This document shows, in pieces, positions 1-6,865 of a stretch of 25,943 nucleotides of DNA. Source of the DNA: Lachnospiraceae bacterium UBA935 (GTDB taxonomy: Bacteria > Bacillota > Clostridia > Lachnospirales > Lachnospiraceae); NCBI GenBank assembly GCA_002293525.1, contig DBDJ01000016.1, positions 1 to 25,943 on the forward strand. Direction: 5' to 3'. Under the pieces are notes generated by a model, which made no database searches, was not told the DNA's origin, and saw only the letters and a list, made by a program, of their open reading frames with translations. Positions within the stretch are counted from its first letter, which is position 1, and every line of letters starts with the position of its first letter. Position numbers and translations under genes: made by a program.

Positions 1-2
1 TT

Positions 3-311
3 TCGGTTATCGGGGGCGGACGGCATGATGCCATGACTGCGCATGCCACAGTAGTGTTCACCCGGTATATGATGCTGGCTGTGGGAAATCGTGAGATACA
101 GGATGAACGCTCACTCGGGGAATTGTTTTTACACTTTACCGATGAACTGTCAGATCTGACCGGGGTTCAGGCTTTTCATATGCTGATTGAGATACTGAAA
201 TCAATACTTTCGGAATATCTGGAATTACCTGAATCAACATTAAACGATATGGTCGATGCCTACATGAAGGCAATTCCAGCTCCAATTCATGAACGTTTGA
301 AAGCAGCCTGA
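3..311 (+). CDS. IS4-type DDE transposase, C-terminal fragment (cut by window start)
   Basis: The frame is open from the first bases of the window to a TGA, so the N-terminal part lies outside or is lost. The visible part runs HDAMTAHATVVFTRYMMLA and then a helical tail (ERSLGELF, ending PIHERLKAA). The DAMTAH.-VFTRYM pattern is what I know from the end of the IS4-family DDE transposases common in Clostridia. It lies after the catalytic Glu region, so no catalytic residue is visible. The ATG at 33 is internal to the domain and not a real start. I cannot identify the terminal inverted repeat downstream; the IS end should lie between 312 and about 420. Whether the full element is intact cannot be judged here. 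Confidence 0.72.
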   Translation, partial: SVIGGGRHDAMTAHATVVFTRYMMLAVGNREIQDERSLGELFLHFTDELSDLTGVQAFHMLIEILKSILSEYLELPESTLNDMVDAYMKAIPAPIHERLKAA

Positions 312-422
312 TCTGGTTAGGATAATGATGATTAAATTATTGCCAGTTATTGAATTTTCAAGGTGCATAGACAAAATTTATGTGCGAAGTTTGAGTTGAT
401 TATAAAAAACATAAAATTAAGC

Positions 423-451
423 TTGCCATTTTAAATGTAAAACAGTATAAT
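423..451 (+). promoter_or_regulatory. Sigma-A promoter of the tRNA region
   Basis: TTGCCA (423-428), a 17-base spacer, then a perfect TATAAT (446-451). The expected start point near 458 is just upstream of the tRNA-like sequence at 465. It could also drive the intact tRNA-Thr at 602, for which I see no clear promoter of its own. Confidence 0.6.
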
Positions 452-464
452 AAATTTTGTGGCT

Positions 465-520
465 GCTTACGTGGCTCAACTGGTAGAGCAACGCATTCGA
501 AATGCGTAGGTCGTGGGTTG
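465..520 (+). pseudogene. Truncated tRNA-Thr-like pseudogene with CGA anticodon
   Basis: About 56 bases match the intact tRNA-Thr at 602-674 closely: 5' acceptor strand, D-arm GTGGCTCAACTGGTAGAGC, complete anticodon stem (ACGCA/TGCGT) and the first side of the T-arm. Identity then stops at GGGTTG. The expected CGAATCCC and the 3' acceptor strand are missing, replaced by unrelated G-rich sequence. The anticodon loop reads TTCGAAA, so the anticodon is CGA (serine UCG) rather than CGT, a single change at position 36. It cannot form a T-arm or acceptor stem and is very probably not a working tRNA, although the promoter upstream looks intact. Confidence 0.7.
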
Positions 521-601
521 TAAGGGGGGCATAGTGGGGATAAGAGGTTAGAGAAGGTTTACGGTAAAAGAGAAAGTTCGGGATATGGCTTTTGAGAATA
601 T

Positions 602-674
<73 letters not shown>

Positions 675-692
675 TTATAATTGGAAAAAGGG

Positions 693-725
693 AAGCATGT
701 TTCTTAAATAAGAAATATGCTTTTT
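693..725 (+). terminator. Rho-independent terminator after tRNA-Thr
   Basis: The left arm AAGCATGTTTCTTA (693-706) pairs with TAAGAAATATGCTT (709-722), with one G-T pair, and is followed by a T run. The stem is AT-rich but long. Confidence 0.65.
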
Positions 726-778
726 GAAATTTGAAATGGAAAAGTATGTTTTGATTCAGCCAATCCGAGTTAGAATGA

Positions 779-967
779 ATGAATAAAGATGGAATACATT
801 ATTTGGATTGCTTATATTTCTATAAAACTAAACATAATGAGCAAATAAATGAGTTGAAAGAGTATGTTAATGATTATCTTAATACTATTACAAATATTAG
901 AATCCTGCAAAAATGGAATTGGTTAAAATCCGATTTGGAAAGAGAAAACAAGTTCATACCCCAATGA
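779..967 (+). CDS. Hypothetical protein, 62 aa (doubtful)
   Basis: An AT-rich open frame coding for a charged, probably helical peptide (INELKEYVNDYL; LKSDLEREN). I do not recognise a family. No convincing Shine-Dalgarno site precedes the ATG; the upstream bases are GAATGA. It lies in the AT-rich, gene-poor segment next to the transposase and tRNA fragments, so it may be a chance frame or the remainder of a decayed mobile-element gene. The 121 bases from 968 to 1088 hold nothing I can name. Confidence 0.25.
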   Translation: MNKDGIHYLDCLYFYKTKHNEQINELKEYVNDYLNTITNIRILQKWNWLKSDLERENKFIPQ

Positions 968-1088
968 AAATTCAGGGTGTATACTAAAGCCAATAAAGAA
1001 CTTTATCGCATGCTTGGATAGACTCAGATATTTACGCTGAAGTTTCTCTGTATGCATAAAGGAATACTTGAATCAATATGTCAATACA

Positions 1089-1712
1089 TCAGGAGTTCTT
1101 CATGATCACATGTTCCACCAGATCGGCGACATGTTCACAGGTATCGCAGGCCGTCTCCATCACGTTGTAGATCTCTGTCCAGACCGTAGTGGCACGGGCA
1201 TCTTTCTGAGAAAGATACAGCTTTCGTACCGCTTTGATATACAGAGCGTCGCCCTGTTCTTCCAGCCGGTTAAGTTCGATAACGGCTTCCAGCAATGATT
1301 TGGGTTTCTTAAAGTTTTCAAACTCCTTGAATACATGCAAAAGTTTATCACAGCACTTTTTAATGATGCCGGCAAACAGGATGGCATCATCTTGGATATG
1401 TTGGATATTAAACATATATATTTTAAGGAGGACGTCTTCTATGGCATCGGTGACATCATCAATCTGATCGGTGATAGCCATGATATCCTCCCGTTCGATC
1501 GGAGTGATAAACTCCCGAACCAATTCACCGACCAGATGGTGTTTCTGTTCGTCTGCTTCATGTTCAATGGCATGAAGTTTTTTCATATCTTCATCAAGAC
1601 GTTCAACACGAAAATCAGAAAGAATACGCTCCAGTTCCCTTGCCGCACGGCAGGAAGTTTCAGTCAGGTCCTCCAGCATGGAAAAATAGTTATTGTACTT
1701 TTTTTTGGCCAT
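1089..1712 (-). CDS. DUF47/PhoU-like protein, partner of Pit phosphate transporter
   Basis: This 207-aa, almost entirely helical acidic protein matches the DUF47 (Pit accessory, PhoU-like) family in length and pattern: N-terminal YFSMLEDL, then HAIEHEADEQKHHL, then FITPIEREDIMAITDQIDDVTDAIED, where paired E/D and H residues typically bind metal clusters in PhoU folds. The start has AAGGAG nine bases upstream. It is the second gene of a two-gene unit, 60 bases after the Pit gene, which is the usual arrangement for this family. The known or proposed role is to modulate or gate low-affinity phosphate uptake by Pit. The protein is cytoplasmic. I see no clear terminator after it. Confidence 0.88.
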   Translation of the reverse strand: MAKKKYNNYFSMLEDLTETSCRAARELERILSDFRVERLDEDMKKLHAIEHEADEQKHHLVGELVREFITPIEREDIMAITDQIDDVTDAIEDVLLKIYMFNIQHIQDDAILFAGIIKKCCDKLLHVFKEFENFKKPKSLLEAVIELNRLEEQGDALYIKAVRKLYLSQKDARATTVWTEIYNVMETACDTCEHVADLVEHVIMKNS

Positions 1713-1772
1713 CAGGTCATACTCCTTTTAAGCATTCAAAATTTCATCGAATCAAAATAAAATCATATATAA

Positions 1773-2825
1773 TCAAAATATAAATAAAAATAATTTCGAC
1801 ATCAAATAGCCCACCAGCCCGCAGCCGGGAAAAGTCAGCGCCCAGGCCAGCAGCATCTCCTTTACGATGCCCCAATTCAGGGAGGAGAGACGCTTGGCGG
1901 CACCGACGCCCATGATAGCAGTGGTTTTCGTGTGGGTCGTGCTGACCGGCATACCGGTCAGAGAAGAGATCAGCAAACAGCCACCGGCCGCAAGATCGGC
2001 AGCAAAGCCTTGATATTTTTCCAGCTGCACCATATTCATGCCAACAGTTTTGATAATGCGCAACCCGCCTACGGATGTTCCCAGAGCCATGACACCGGAA
2101 CATAAAAGCATCAGCCAGAGCGGTACCGTAAAGCTGCTGGCTTCACCTTGTCCTTTGGCAAGAAAGATGCCCAGCAGAAAGACTCCCATAAACTTCTGGC
2201 CGTCTTGGGCACCGTGCATAAAGGCCATCAGAGCCGCACCGGTGATCTGAGCGCCTTGAAAAAAATCTCCGGTTTTTCTTCGGTCTATCCGCCGACAGAT
2301 ACGTTCAATCAGCTTCACAGTGACGAAGCCGAGGCCGAAGCCGACCAGCAGGGAAAACATCAGGCCATATAGCACTTTTATCCATTCCGCGCCGTTGATG
2401 CCGTCAAAACTGCCGTGAACCGCAATCGCAGCACCACTTAAGCCGGCAATCAGGGCATGGCTTTCGCTCGTAGGGATACCGAACCACCATGCCGCTGTCG
2501 CCCAGAGTACGATGGCAAACAGCGCAGCACAGAGTGCCGTCAATGCCTCCTGAGCATTACCGCCGAAATCCACCATATTATAGATGGTCATGGCAACCGA
2601 GGCGTTCAGTGCCGTCATGGCCAGGATACCCAAAAAGTTAAAAATAGTGGCCATCAAAATGGCTTTGTCCGGAGGCAGCGCACGTGTTGAGATGCAAGTA
2701 GCAATAGCATTGGGAGCGTCTGTCCAGCCGTTGACTAGGATCACGCCTATGGTCAGTAAGGACACAATGGCAAACGGAGGGCTGGCAATCAGGGACTGTA
2801 TAAAATTCGAGAAATCAATACTCAT
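1773..2825 (-). CDS. pit: Inorganic phosphate transporter, PiT family
   Basis: A 350-aa integral membrane protein with about ten hydrophobic segments. The two inverted PiT signature repeats are visible: NGWTDAPNAIAT near residues 32-43, and VSTTHTKTTAIMG in the C-terminal half near residues 294-306. The family moves phosphate (often as metal-phosphate) across the cytoplasmic membrane with H+ or Na+. The start MSIDFSNF is supported by AGG seven bases upstream. It is transcribed ahead of its DUF47 partner. An extended -10 (TGC-TATACT on the minus strand, 2912-2920) may be its promoter, giving a leader of about 80 bases. Substrate is assigned from the family only. Confidence 0.9.
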   Translation of the reverse strand: MSIDFSNFIQSLIASPPFAIVSLLTIGVILVNGWTDAPNAIATCISTRALPPDKAILMATIFNFLGILAMTALNASVAMTIYNMVDFGGNAQEALTALCAALFAIVLWATAAWWFGIPTSESHALIAGLSGAAIAVHGSFDGINGAEWIKVLYGLMFSLLVGFGLGFVTVKLIERICRRIDRRKTGDFFQGAQITGAALMAFMHGAQDGQKFMGVFLLGIFLAKGQGEASSFTVPLWLMLLCSGVMALGTSVGGLRIIKTVGMNMVQLEKYQGFAADLAAGGCLLISSLTGMPVSTTHTKTTAIMGVGAAKRLSSLNWGIVKEMLLAWALTFPGCGLVGYLMSKLFLFIF

Positions 2826-3063
2826 TGTTTTCCTACCTTGATTATTAAATTAGATATATTTTAATATTTATATTTGGCAACTACGGTGAAACAGGCTGTG
2901 ACACATGGAACAGTATAGCATATATCCTGATGGATTTCTACATTACTTTTTTGAATATTGAAATATTTGAATGTCGCCTGAGATATAAAAAAGTCGATTT
3001 CTCTGAACTGATAAATACAAACAGAAGAATTTCAAGGACTAGGTCAGCATCTTTGATTATTTG

Positions 3064-3092
3064 TTGAAAGATGATAGCATTCCCGATATAAT
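3064..3092 (+). promoter_or_regulatory. Sigma-A promoter for DUF1905 gene
   Basis: TTGAAA (3064-3069), a 17-base spacer and a perfect TATAAT (3087-3092). The start point is expected near 3099, which gives a leader of about 108 bases containing the 15-bp repeats. Confidence 0.7.
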
Positions 3093-3095
3093 AGG

Positions 3096-3166
3096 AATAG
3101 ATTTTATAGGAATAGATTTCATAAATATAGATTCTATAAAAATTGATTCCAAAATAGATTCCACAG
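3096..3166 (+). repeat. Degenerate tandem 15-bp repeats in a 5' leader
   Basis: Units read AATAGATTTTATAGG (3096-3110), AATAGATTTCATAAA (3111-3125), TATAGATTCTATAAA (3126-3140), then two shorter ones of 13 bases, AATTGATTCCAAA (3141-3153) and ATAGATTCCACAG (3154-3166). The core is ATAGATTyyAtA. The first three units are exactly in phase. They lie in the expected untranslated leader between promoter and start codon. Confidence 0.7.
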
Positions 3167-3206
3167 TAACCATAGTTGTTTATGGCAGATAAAGGAGTCA
3201 GAGATT

Positions 3207-3542
3207 ATGGCAGAAAAATGTTCGGAACTGTCCGTTGGCAGCAAGGCAGAAAAAATAAACGATAAAACCTACGAATTTGAAGCTGTTATTCAGTCTGCCG
3301 ATACTGCCGGTGCTTACATTGCTTTTCCTTATGATATCCGCGCCGAATACGGCAAAGGACGGGTTAAGGTTCATGCCACATTTGACGGCGTGCCTTATGA
3401 TGGAAGCATTGTTAACATGGGAGTTAAAAATACGGATGGATCGGTCTGCTATATAATCGGTATTTTAAAATCTATTCGTATAAAAATCGGCAAGCAGGCA
3501 GGCGATACTGTGAAAGTTACCATCACGGAAAGAAAAAGCTGA
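3207..3542 (+). CDS. DUF1905 domain protein
   Basis: This 111-aa protein matches the DUF1905 pattern: YEFEAVIQSADTAGAYIAFP, then the short basic GKGRVKVHATFDGVPYDGS, then a strand ending KSIRIKIGKQAGDTVKVTI. The family forms a small all-beta fold of unknown biochemical role, sometimes fused to YdeI-like domains; here it stands alone. There is no signal peptide or membrane segment, so it is probably cytoplasmic. The start has AAGGAG nine bases upstream. It has its own promoter and an unusual repeat-bearing leader, and is followed 71 bases later by the DUF2200 gene, which may share the transcript. The function is unknown. Confidence 0.82.
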   Translation: MAEKCSELSVGSKAEKINDKTYEFEAVIQSADTAGAYIAFPYDIRAEYGKGRVKVHATFDGVPYDGSIVNMGVKNTDGSVCYIIGILKSIRIKIGKQAGDTVKVTITERKS

Positions 3543-3613
3543 CAAAAGTAATGGATGCTGTAATAAAGATAAACAATGAACAAAAATCATAAATTAAAAA
3601 GGAGAAATATCCC

Positions 3614-3961
3614 ATGAAACCCAGAGTATTTACTACCGCTTTTTCAGGCATCTATCCTATGTATATTCAAAAAGCGGAACGAAAAGGGCGCACCAAAGAA
3701 GAAGTTGACAGGATTATCTGCTGGCTGACCGGCTATGATGAACAGGGGTTACAGGCGCAGGTCGATAGCGGTGTCGATGTTGAGACATTTTTTGCCTTGG
3801 CGCCGCAGATTAACGAAAATGCCGATAAGATCAAGGGAACTGTCTGTGGAGTTCGGGTCGAGGAAGTGGAAGACCCTCTCATGCAGAAGATACGCTGGTT
3901 GGACAAGCTGGTAGATGAACTGGCTAAAGGCAAGACAATGGATAAAATCCTCAGGGCATAG
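3614..3961 (+). CDS. DUF2200 family protein
   Basis: This 115-aa protein closely follows the DUF2200 pattern over its full length: YPMYIQKAERKGRTKEEVD, WLTGYDE, ETFFALAPQINENADKIKG, CGVRVEEVEDPLMQKIRWLD and a basic C-terminus LVDELAKGKTMDKILR. Such conservation suggests a specific but unknown cytoplasmic role. GGAG precedes the ATG at good spacing. It is the second gene after the promoter at 3064, and a hairpin that includes its stop codon probably ends transcription. No enzyme motif is visible and I do not assign a function. Confidence 0.85.
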   Translation: MKPRVFTTAFSGIYPMYIQKAERKGRTKEEVDRIICWLTGYDEQGLQAQVDSGVDVETFFALAPQINENADKIKGTVCGVRVEEVEDPLMQKIRWLDKLVDELAKGKTMDKILRA

Positions 3962-3988
3962 ACTGGTACCGTCCCGGTCTACTTTCTT
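3959..3988 (+). terminator. Probable intrinsic terminator overlapping DUF2200 stop codon
   Basis: TAGACTGG (3959-3966) pairs with CCGGTCTA (3974-3981), with one T-G pair and a 7-base loop, followed by the T-rich CTTTCTT. The stop codon TAG is the base of the stem. Confidence 0.5.
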
Positions 3989-4015
3989 AGGAAATGTATT
4001 TTTATGTAATCCGGT

Positions 4016-4060
4016 GCAATTCACACTTTATGCAACTCACATGCTAAAAAAGCAACTCAC
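4016..4060 (+). repeat. 9-bp direct repeats upstream of hydrolase/LytTR operon, candidate LytTR operator
   Basis: GCAACTCAC occurs exactly at 4032-4040 and 4052-4060 (11 bases between, period 20), with a near copy GCAATTCAC at 4016-4024. The last copy ends ten bases before the -35 box. LytTR-domain activators are known to bind pairs of about 9-bp direct repeats separated by 11-13 bp just upstream of the -35. On the minus strand the repeat reads GTGAGTTGC, which shares the GTT core of several LytTR sites. The match to a LytTR target is inference; the repeats themselves are seen directly. Confidence 0.55.
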
Positions 4061-4070
4061 GGAAAATCTG

Positions 4071-4098
4071 TTGAATAAAAATACCGTCCGGCTATAAT
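4071..4098 (+). promoter_or_regulatory. Sigma-A promoter of hydrolase-LytTR-DUF3021 operon
   Basis: TTGAAT (4071-4076), a 16-base spacer and a perfect TATAAT (4093-4098). The expected start point is near 4105. The in-frame ATG at 4097 therefore lies inside the -10 box and cannot be the translation start. Confidence 0.7.
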
Positions 4099-4156
4099 GA
4101 GTTTATCAAGCGAACTTAGTAATCAAACTGAGTTAATGACAAGGAGGTATTTATTC

Positions 4157-5488
4157 ATGGGAAACATCATATTTTTCTTTTTAGCGGTAGTAGAAACAGG
4201 GTTGATGATCTGGTCACTGGTTAAGAATGCAGTTCATGTAAAGGAAAGAAGTATTGTAAGAATCGGAGAATTTATGATTTTGTCCGTCTTCATGCTGACA
4301 GGGGTTCTGGAATGGGGTTTCCGCTATTATATCATCATGATGATATTGTTCTTCCAAGCCTTAGCAGGAGTCATCAAGCTGGTGAAAAAGAACCGAAAAG
4401 AAGTTGCGTTTCGCATCGGCCGGACGGTCGCTGGCAGCTTCGCAAGGGTCTTCGGGTACTATATGGCCTTACTGCTGGCCATAATCTTCCCGCAGTCGGA
4501 AGCGATTACACCGGACGGATCAATGAGCGTAGCCTACAGTAAATTTACCTGGGCGGATGAAAGCCGGATTGAGACCTTTGCGGCAAGCGATAGTGAAGAA
4601 ACGGCTCCCAGCCGTAAGCTGACCGTAGAATTCTGGTATCCCGAAGTAAGCGAAGACAGTGAAGAGGCTTATCCGTTGGTCATCTTTTCTCACGGGGCCA
4701 ATGGATTCTCCGGAAGCAATCTTTCCACTTTTCAACAACTGGCTTCTCACGGCTATGTAGTGGCGAGCATCGGTCATACCTATCATGCACTTTATACACA
4801 GGATGAAGACAATATCATTACGACGATCGACATGGAGTTCTTTAATCAGGTTATGTCATTGTCAGCGATGGCGGACGACGAGCAGAAATACAATCTTAAC
4901 CAGGAATGGCTTAGGCTTCGTGTCGATGATGAGAATTTTGTTCTGGATACGGTACTACAGTATGCTATGGAGGCGGAATCAACAGACCCCTTTAACCGGA
5001 TCGACACGGATAAGATCGGCTTGTTCGGTCATTCGCTCGGCGGTGCTTCTAGTGCGGTTCTGGGGCGGACCCGTGACGATATTGATGCGGTAATTGATAT
5101 TGACGGTACTATGTTGGGAGAAGCGATTGGCTATCAAGACGGCGAGGTGATTCTGACAGAAGAATCTTATCCGATCCCGCTCCTGAATCTCTATGCAGAA
5201 GATCACTACGAGGCGGCTCAGGCAGAACTTGCCAACAAACCTGATAGCGAGTATTATAATTTCCATGCGACAGAACATGCCGTAGATGCGTATGAAGTGG
5301 TTTTGTTGGATGCCGGCCATCTTAATTTTAGCGACTTACCCTTGTTTTCGCCCTTGCTGGCCGAGGCTATGGGGGTTGGGACGGTCGATGCCCGCTATGG
5401 GATCGAAACCATGAATCACATAGTACTCACGTTTTTTGACAGTATCTTAAAGGCAGGCATCACGCCGGATTTACAGAAGGAATATTAA
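4157..5488 (+). CDS. Membrane-anchored alpha/beta hydrolase, PAF-acetylhydrolase-like
   Basis: The 443-aa product starts at ATG 4157, nine bases after AAGGAGG; the frame extends upstream only into the promoter. About 115 N-terminal residues hold three or four hydrophobic segments (GNIIFFFLAVVE; FMILSVFMLTGVL and YYIIMMILFFQAL; YYMALLLAIIFP). A hydrolase domain follows, with SHGANG near residue 178 (oxyanion region), nucleophile Ser293 in GHSLGG, a probable acid at Asp314 or Asp316 (DIDGTM) and His388 in AGHLNFSD. This layout resembles bacterial platelet-activating-factor acetylhydrolase-like lipases. Topology suggests a membrane-tethered esterase or lipase; the substrate is unknown. It is the first gene of a four-gene run. 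The next gene, a LytTR regulator, begins four bases after its stop, so the enzyme is probably made with its regulator. Confidence 0.82.
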   Translation: MGNIIFFFLAVVETGLMIWSLVKNAVHVKERSIVRIGEFMILSVFMLTGVLEWGFRYYIIMMILFFQALAGVIKLVKKNRKEVAFRIGRTVAGSFARVFGYYMALLLAIIFPQSEAITPDGSMSVAYSKFTWADESRIETFAASDSEETAPSRKLTVEFWYPEVSEDSEEAYPLVIFSHGANGFSGSNLSTFQQLASHGYVVASIGHTYHALYTQDEDNIITTIDMEFFNQVMSLSAMADDEQKYNLNQEWLRLRVDDENFVLDTVLQYAMEAESTDPFNRIDTDKIGLFGHSLGGASSAVLGRTRDDIDAVIDIDGTMLGEAIGYQDGEVILTEESYPIPLLNLYAEDHYEAAQAELANKPDSEYYNFHATEHAVDAYEVVLLDAGHLNFSDLPLFSPLLAEAMGVGTVDARYGIETMNHIVLTFFDSILKAGITPDLQKEY

Positions 5489-5492
5489 ATAT

Positions 5493-5942
5493 ATGCGAGT
5501 AGTTATGAGACGGATTCAGAATAAAGCGGAAGAGCAGGTGGTTCTGGAATGTGTAGAAATGACCAAGGAGTTTGAGAATATCAAATGGTTTGTCCAGAAC
5601 CAGAACCGCACGCTGAGCGGATATCAGGATGAAAAGATGTACAACATACCGGTTGAGAATGTCCTTTATTTTGAGACCGTGGATGAAAAAGTTTTCGCCT
5701 ATACCGGAAAACAGGTGTATGAAATCAGGCGGCGGATGTATGAAATCGAAGCCGAATATCGGGAACTTCACTTTATCCGCTGTTCCCGGCAAGTCATCCT
5801 GAATCTGATGAAACTGAAATGCATCAGCCCGGAGATCAATGGTCGCTTCATAGCCCATATGAAGAATGAGGAACAGTTGATTATTACCAGGCAGTATGTC
5901 TCCGACTTGAAGAAAGCGGTCATCGGCGAGAGGAGAAAGTAA
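5493..5942 (+). CDS. Stand-alone LytTR-domain transcription regulator
   Basis: A 149-aa protein without a receiver domain. Residues about 48-142 fit the LytTR DNA-binding fold: IPVENVLYFETVDEKVFAYT, RRRMYEIEAEY, FIRCSRQVILNL, and SPEINGRF before the ending IITRQYVSDLK. The first 45 residues are a short extension. AAGGA lies about 11 bases before the ATG, inside the hydrolase end, and ATG 5505 is an alternative start. Together with the DUF3021 gene two bases downstream it forms the pair known as a LytTR regulatory system (as HdrRM and BrsRM in Streptococcus mutans), in which the membrane partner restrains the DNA-binding protein. Repeats upstream of the operon promoter suggest that it acts on its own operon. 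Confidence 0.88.
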   Translation: MRVVMRRIQNKAEEQVVLECVEMTKEFENIKWFVQNQNRTLSGYQDEKMYNIPVENVLYFETVDEKVFAYTGKQVYEIRRRMYEIEAEYRELHFIRCSRQVILNLMKLKCISPEINGRFIAHMKNEEQLIITRQYVSDLKKAVIGERRK

Positions 5943-5943
5943 C

Positions 5944-6396
5944 ATGGAATTCAGAGCCATTATGAATATCAAACAGCTTATCATTAACTTCATGCTTATT
6001 TCGGCCTGCATCACGGCGGCCATGGCCATCATGGGGGTGATATTCCTGCCCGATACCAAAGTAAATTATGCTAGTTTTTTTGTACCGTTCCTATTTGCCG
6101 CGGTCAGTATGTTTCCCTCCCTTGCCTATATATCGCGCAAGATCCTTTCGAAGTCTCAGATGATCTGGCGGATGATCCTTCATTTTTTTCTGCTGGAAGC
6201 ATCGGTACTGGGTTTTGCCTATCTTTTGGGGGTATTGGCCAGTGCCGGGATCACGGCGGCTTTAGCACTATCCGTGCTGATCATTGATGTCGTAGTGACG
6301 GCATTGACGATGGTAAATACCGGCCGGGTGGCAACAGAGTTTAATCTGGCGTTAAAAAAAATGCAGGAAGAGCTAGAAGAGCCTCCTGTTAGTTAG
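5944..6396 (+). CDS. DUF3021 family membrane protein, likely LytTR antagonist
   Basis: A 150-aa protein with four predicted membrane segments (about residues 10-32, 38-60, 76-98 and 104-125) and a charged cytoplasmic tail, KKMQEELEEPP. Size, topology and position directly after a stand-alone LytTR gene match DUF3021. In characterised streptococcal LytTR regulatory systems such a protein holds the activator inactive at the membrane. AGGAG lies eight bases before the ATG; the start follows the LytTR stop by one base, so the two are almost certainly made together. What signal it senses is unknown. The membrane-bound hydrolase encoded upstream is a plausible functional partner, but that is inference. 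Confidence 0.85.
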   Translation: MEFRAIMNIKQLIINFMLISACITAAMAIMGVIFLPDTKVNYASFFVPFLFAAVSMFPSLAYISRKILSKSQMIWRMILHFFLLEASVLGFAYLLGVLASAGITAALALSVLIIDVVVTALTMVNTGRVATEFNLALKKMQEELEEPPVS

Positions 6397-6409
6397 AAAG
6401 TAGGGAAAT

Positions 6410-6865
6410 ATGGTTATTACAAAGGCCGGAAAAGAAGATATACAAGCAATCCTAAGTCTGCAGTATCTTGCCTATCAAAGTGAAGCCAAGCTGTGCAATA
6501 ATCCCGACATACCACCGTTAACCCAGACTTTAGCGGAAGCGGAAGCGGAATTTGAATCGGGCGTGTTTCTGAAAGCGATTGATGATGAGGGAAATATAAT
6601 AGCATCGGTAAGGGGACATTCGGATGACGACACTTTGTATATCAGCAAATTGATGGTTTCTCCCGACTTACAGGGACAAGGAATCGGAACTGCACTCCTG
6701 AATGAAATCGAACGACTGTGCCCCCATGAAATATTCGAGCTGTATACAAGCACAAAAAGCCAACGGAACATCAGGCTTTATGAACGGGCAGGATATGTTA
6801 AATATAAAGAGTTGGATGCCGGTGACGATCTGCGCTTCGTATATTTGCGTAAGACTAGTTGCTGA
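6410..6865 (+). CDS. GNAT-family N-acetyltransferase
   Basis: A 151-aa single-domain GNAT protein: N-terminal VITKAGKEDIQAILSLQ, central strand TLYISKLMVSP, acetyl-CoA pyrophosphate loop QGQGIGTALL, then ELYTSTKSQRNIRLYERAGY and the final strand RFVYLRK. These are motifs D, A and B of the family in normal order and at normal length. It would transfer acetyl from acetyl-CoA to an amine; the acceptor cannot be read from sequence. It begins 13 bases after the DUF3021 stop with only a weak ribosome site (GTAGGG), so it is probably the last gene of the hydrolase/LytTR operon. It converges on the sugar operon and no clear terminator separates them. Confidence 0.88.
   Translation: MVITKAGKEDIQAILSLQYLAYQSEAKLCNNPDIPPLTQTLAEAEAEFESGVFLKAIDDEGNIIASVRGHSDDDTLYISKLMVSPDLQGQGIGTALLNEIERLCPHEIFELYTSTKSQRNIRLYERAGYVKYKELDAGDDLRFVYLRKTSC

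Larger units (their letters stand above)
2826..3206. other. Divergent intergenic region between pit and the DUF1905 gene
   Basis: This 381-base AT-rich gap has no credible gene. It holds a possible extended -10 for pit on the minus strand (TGCTATACT, 2912-2920), the sigma-A promoter for the rightward gene (3064-3092) and the repeats in its leader (3096-3166). The stretch from about 2925 to 3060 shows nothing I can name. Confidence 0.6.

Noticed and set aside
465..520. Functional tRNA-Ser(CGA)
   Set aside because: The T-arm and 3' acceptor strand are missing, there is no long variable arm as in serine tRNAs, and the body is that of tRNA-Thr.
1335..1760. 141-codon plus-strand frame
   Set aside because: Antisense to the DUF47 gene; composition mirrors that gene and no ribosome site is visible.
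3096..3166. CRISPR array
   Set aside because: The repeats are adjacent, degenerate and only 13-15 bases, with no spacers and no cas genes nearby.
4097..4156. Longer N-terminus of the hydrolase starting at ATG 4097
   Set aside because: This ATG is part of the TATAAT box and has no ribosome site; ATG 4157 follows AAGGAGG at nine bases.
5460..6059. 199-codon minus-strand frame
   Set aside because: Antisense to the LytTR gene and the beginning of DUF3021, both strongly supported.
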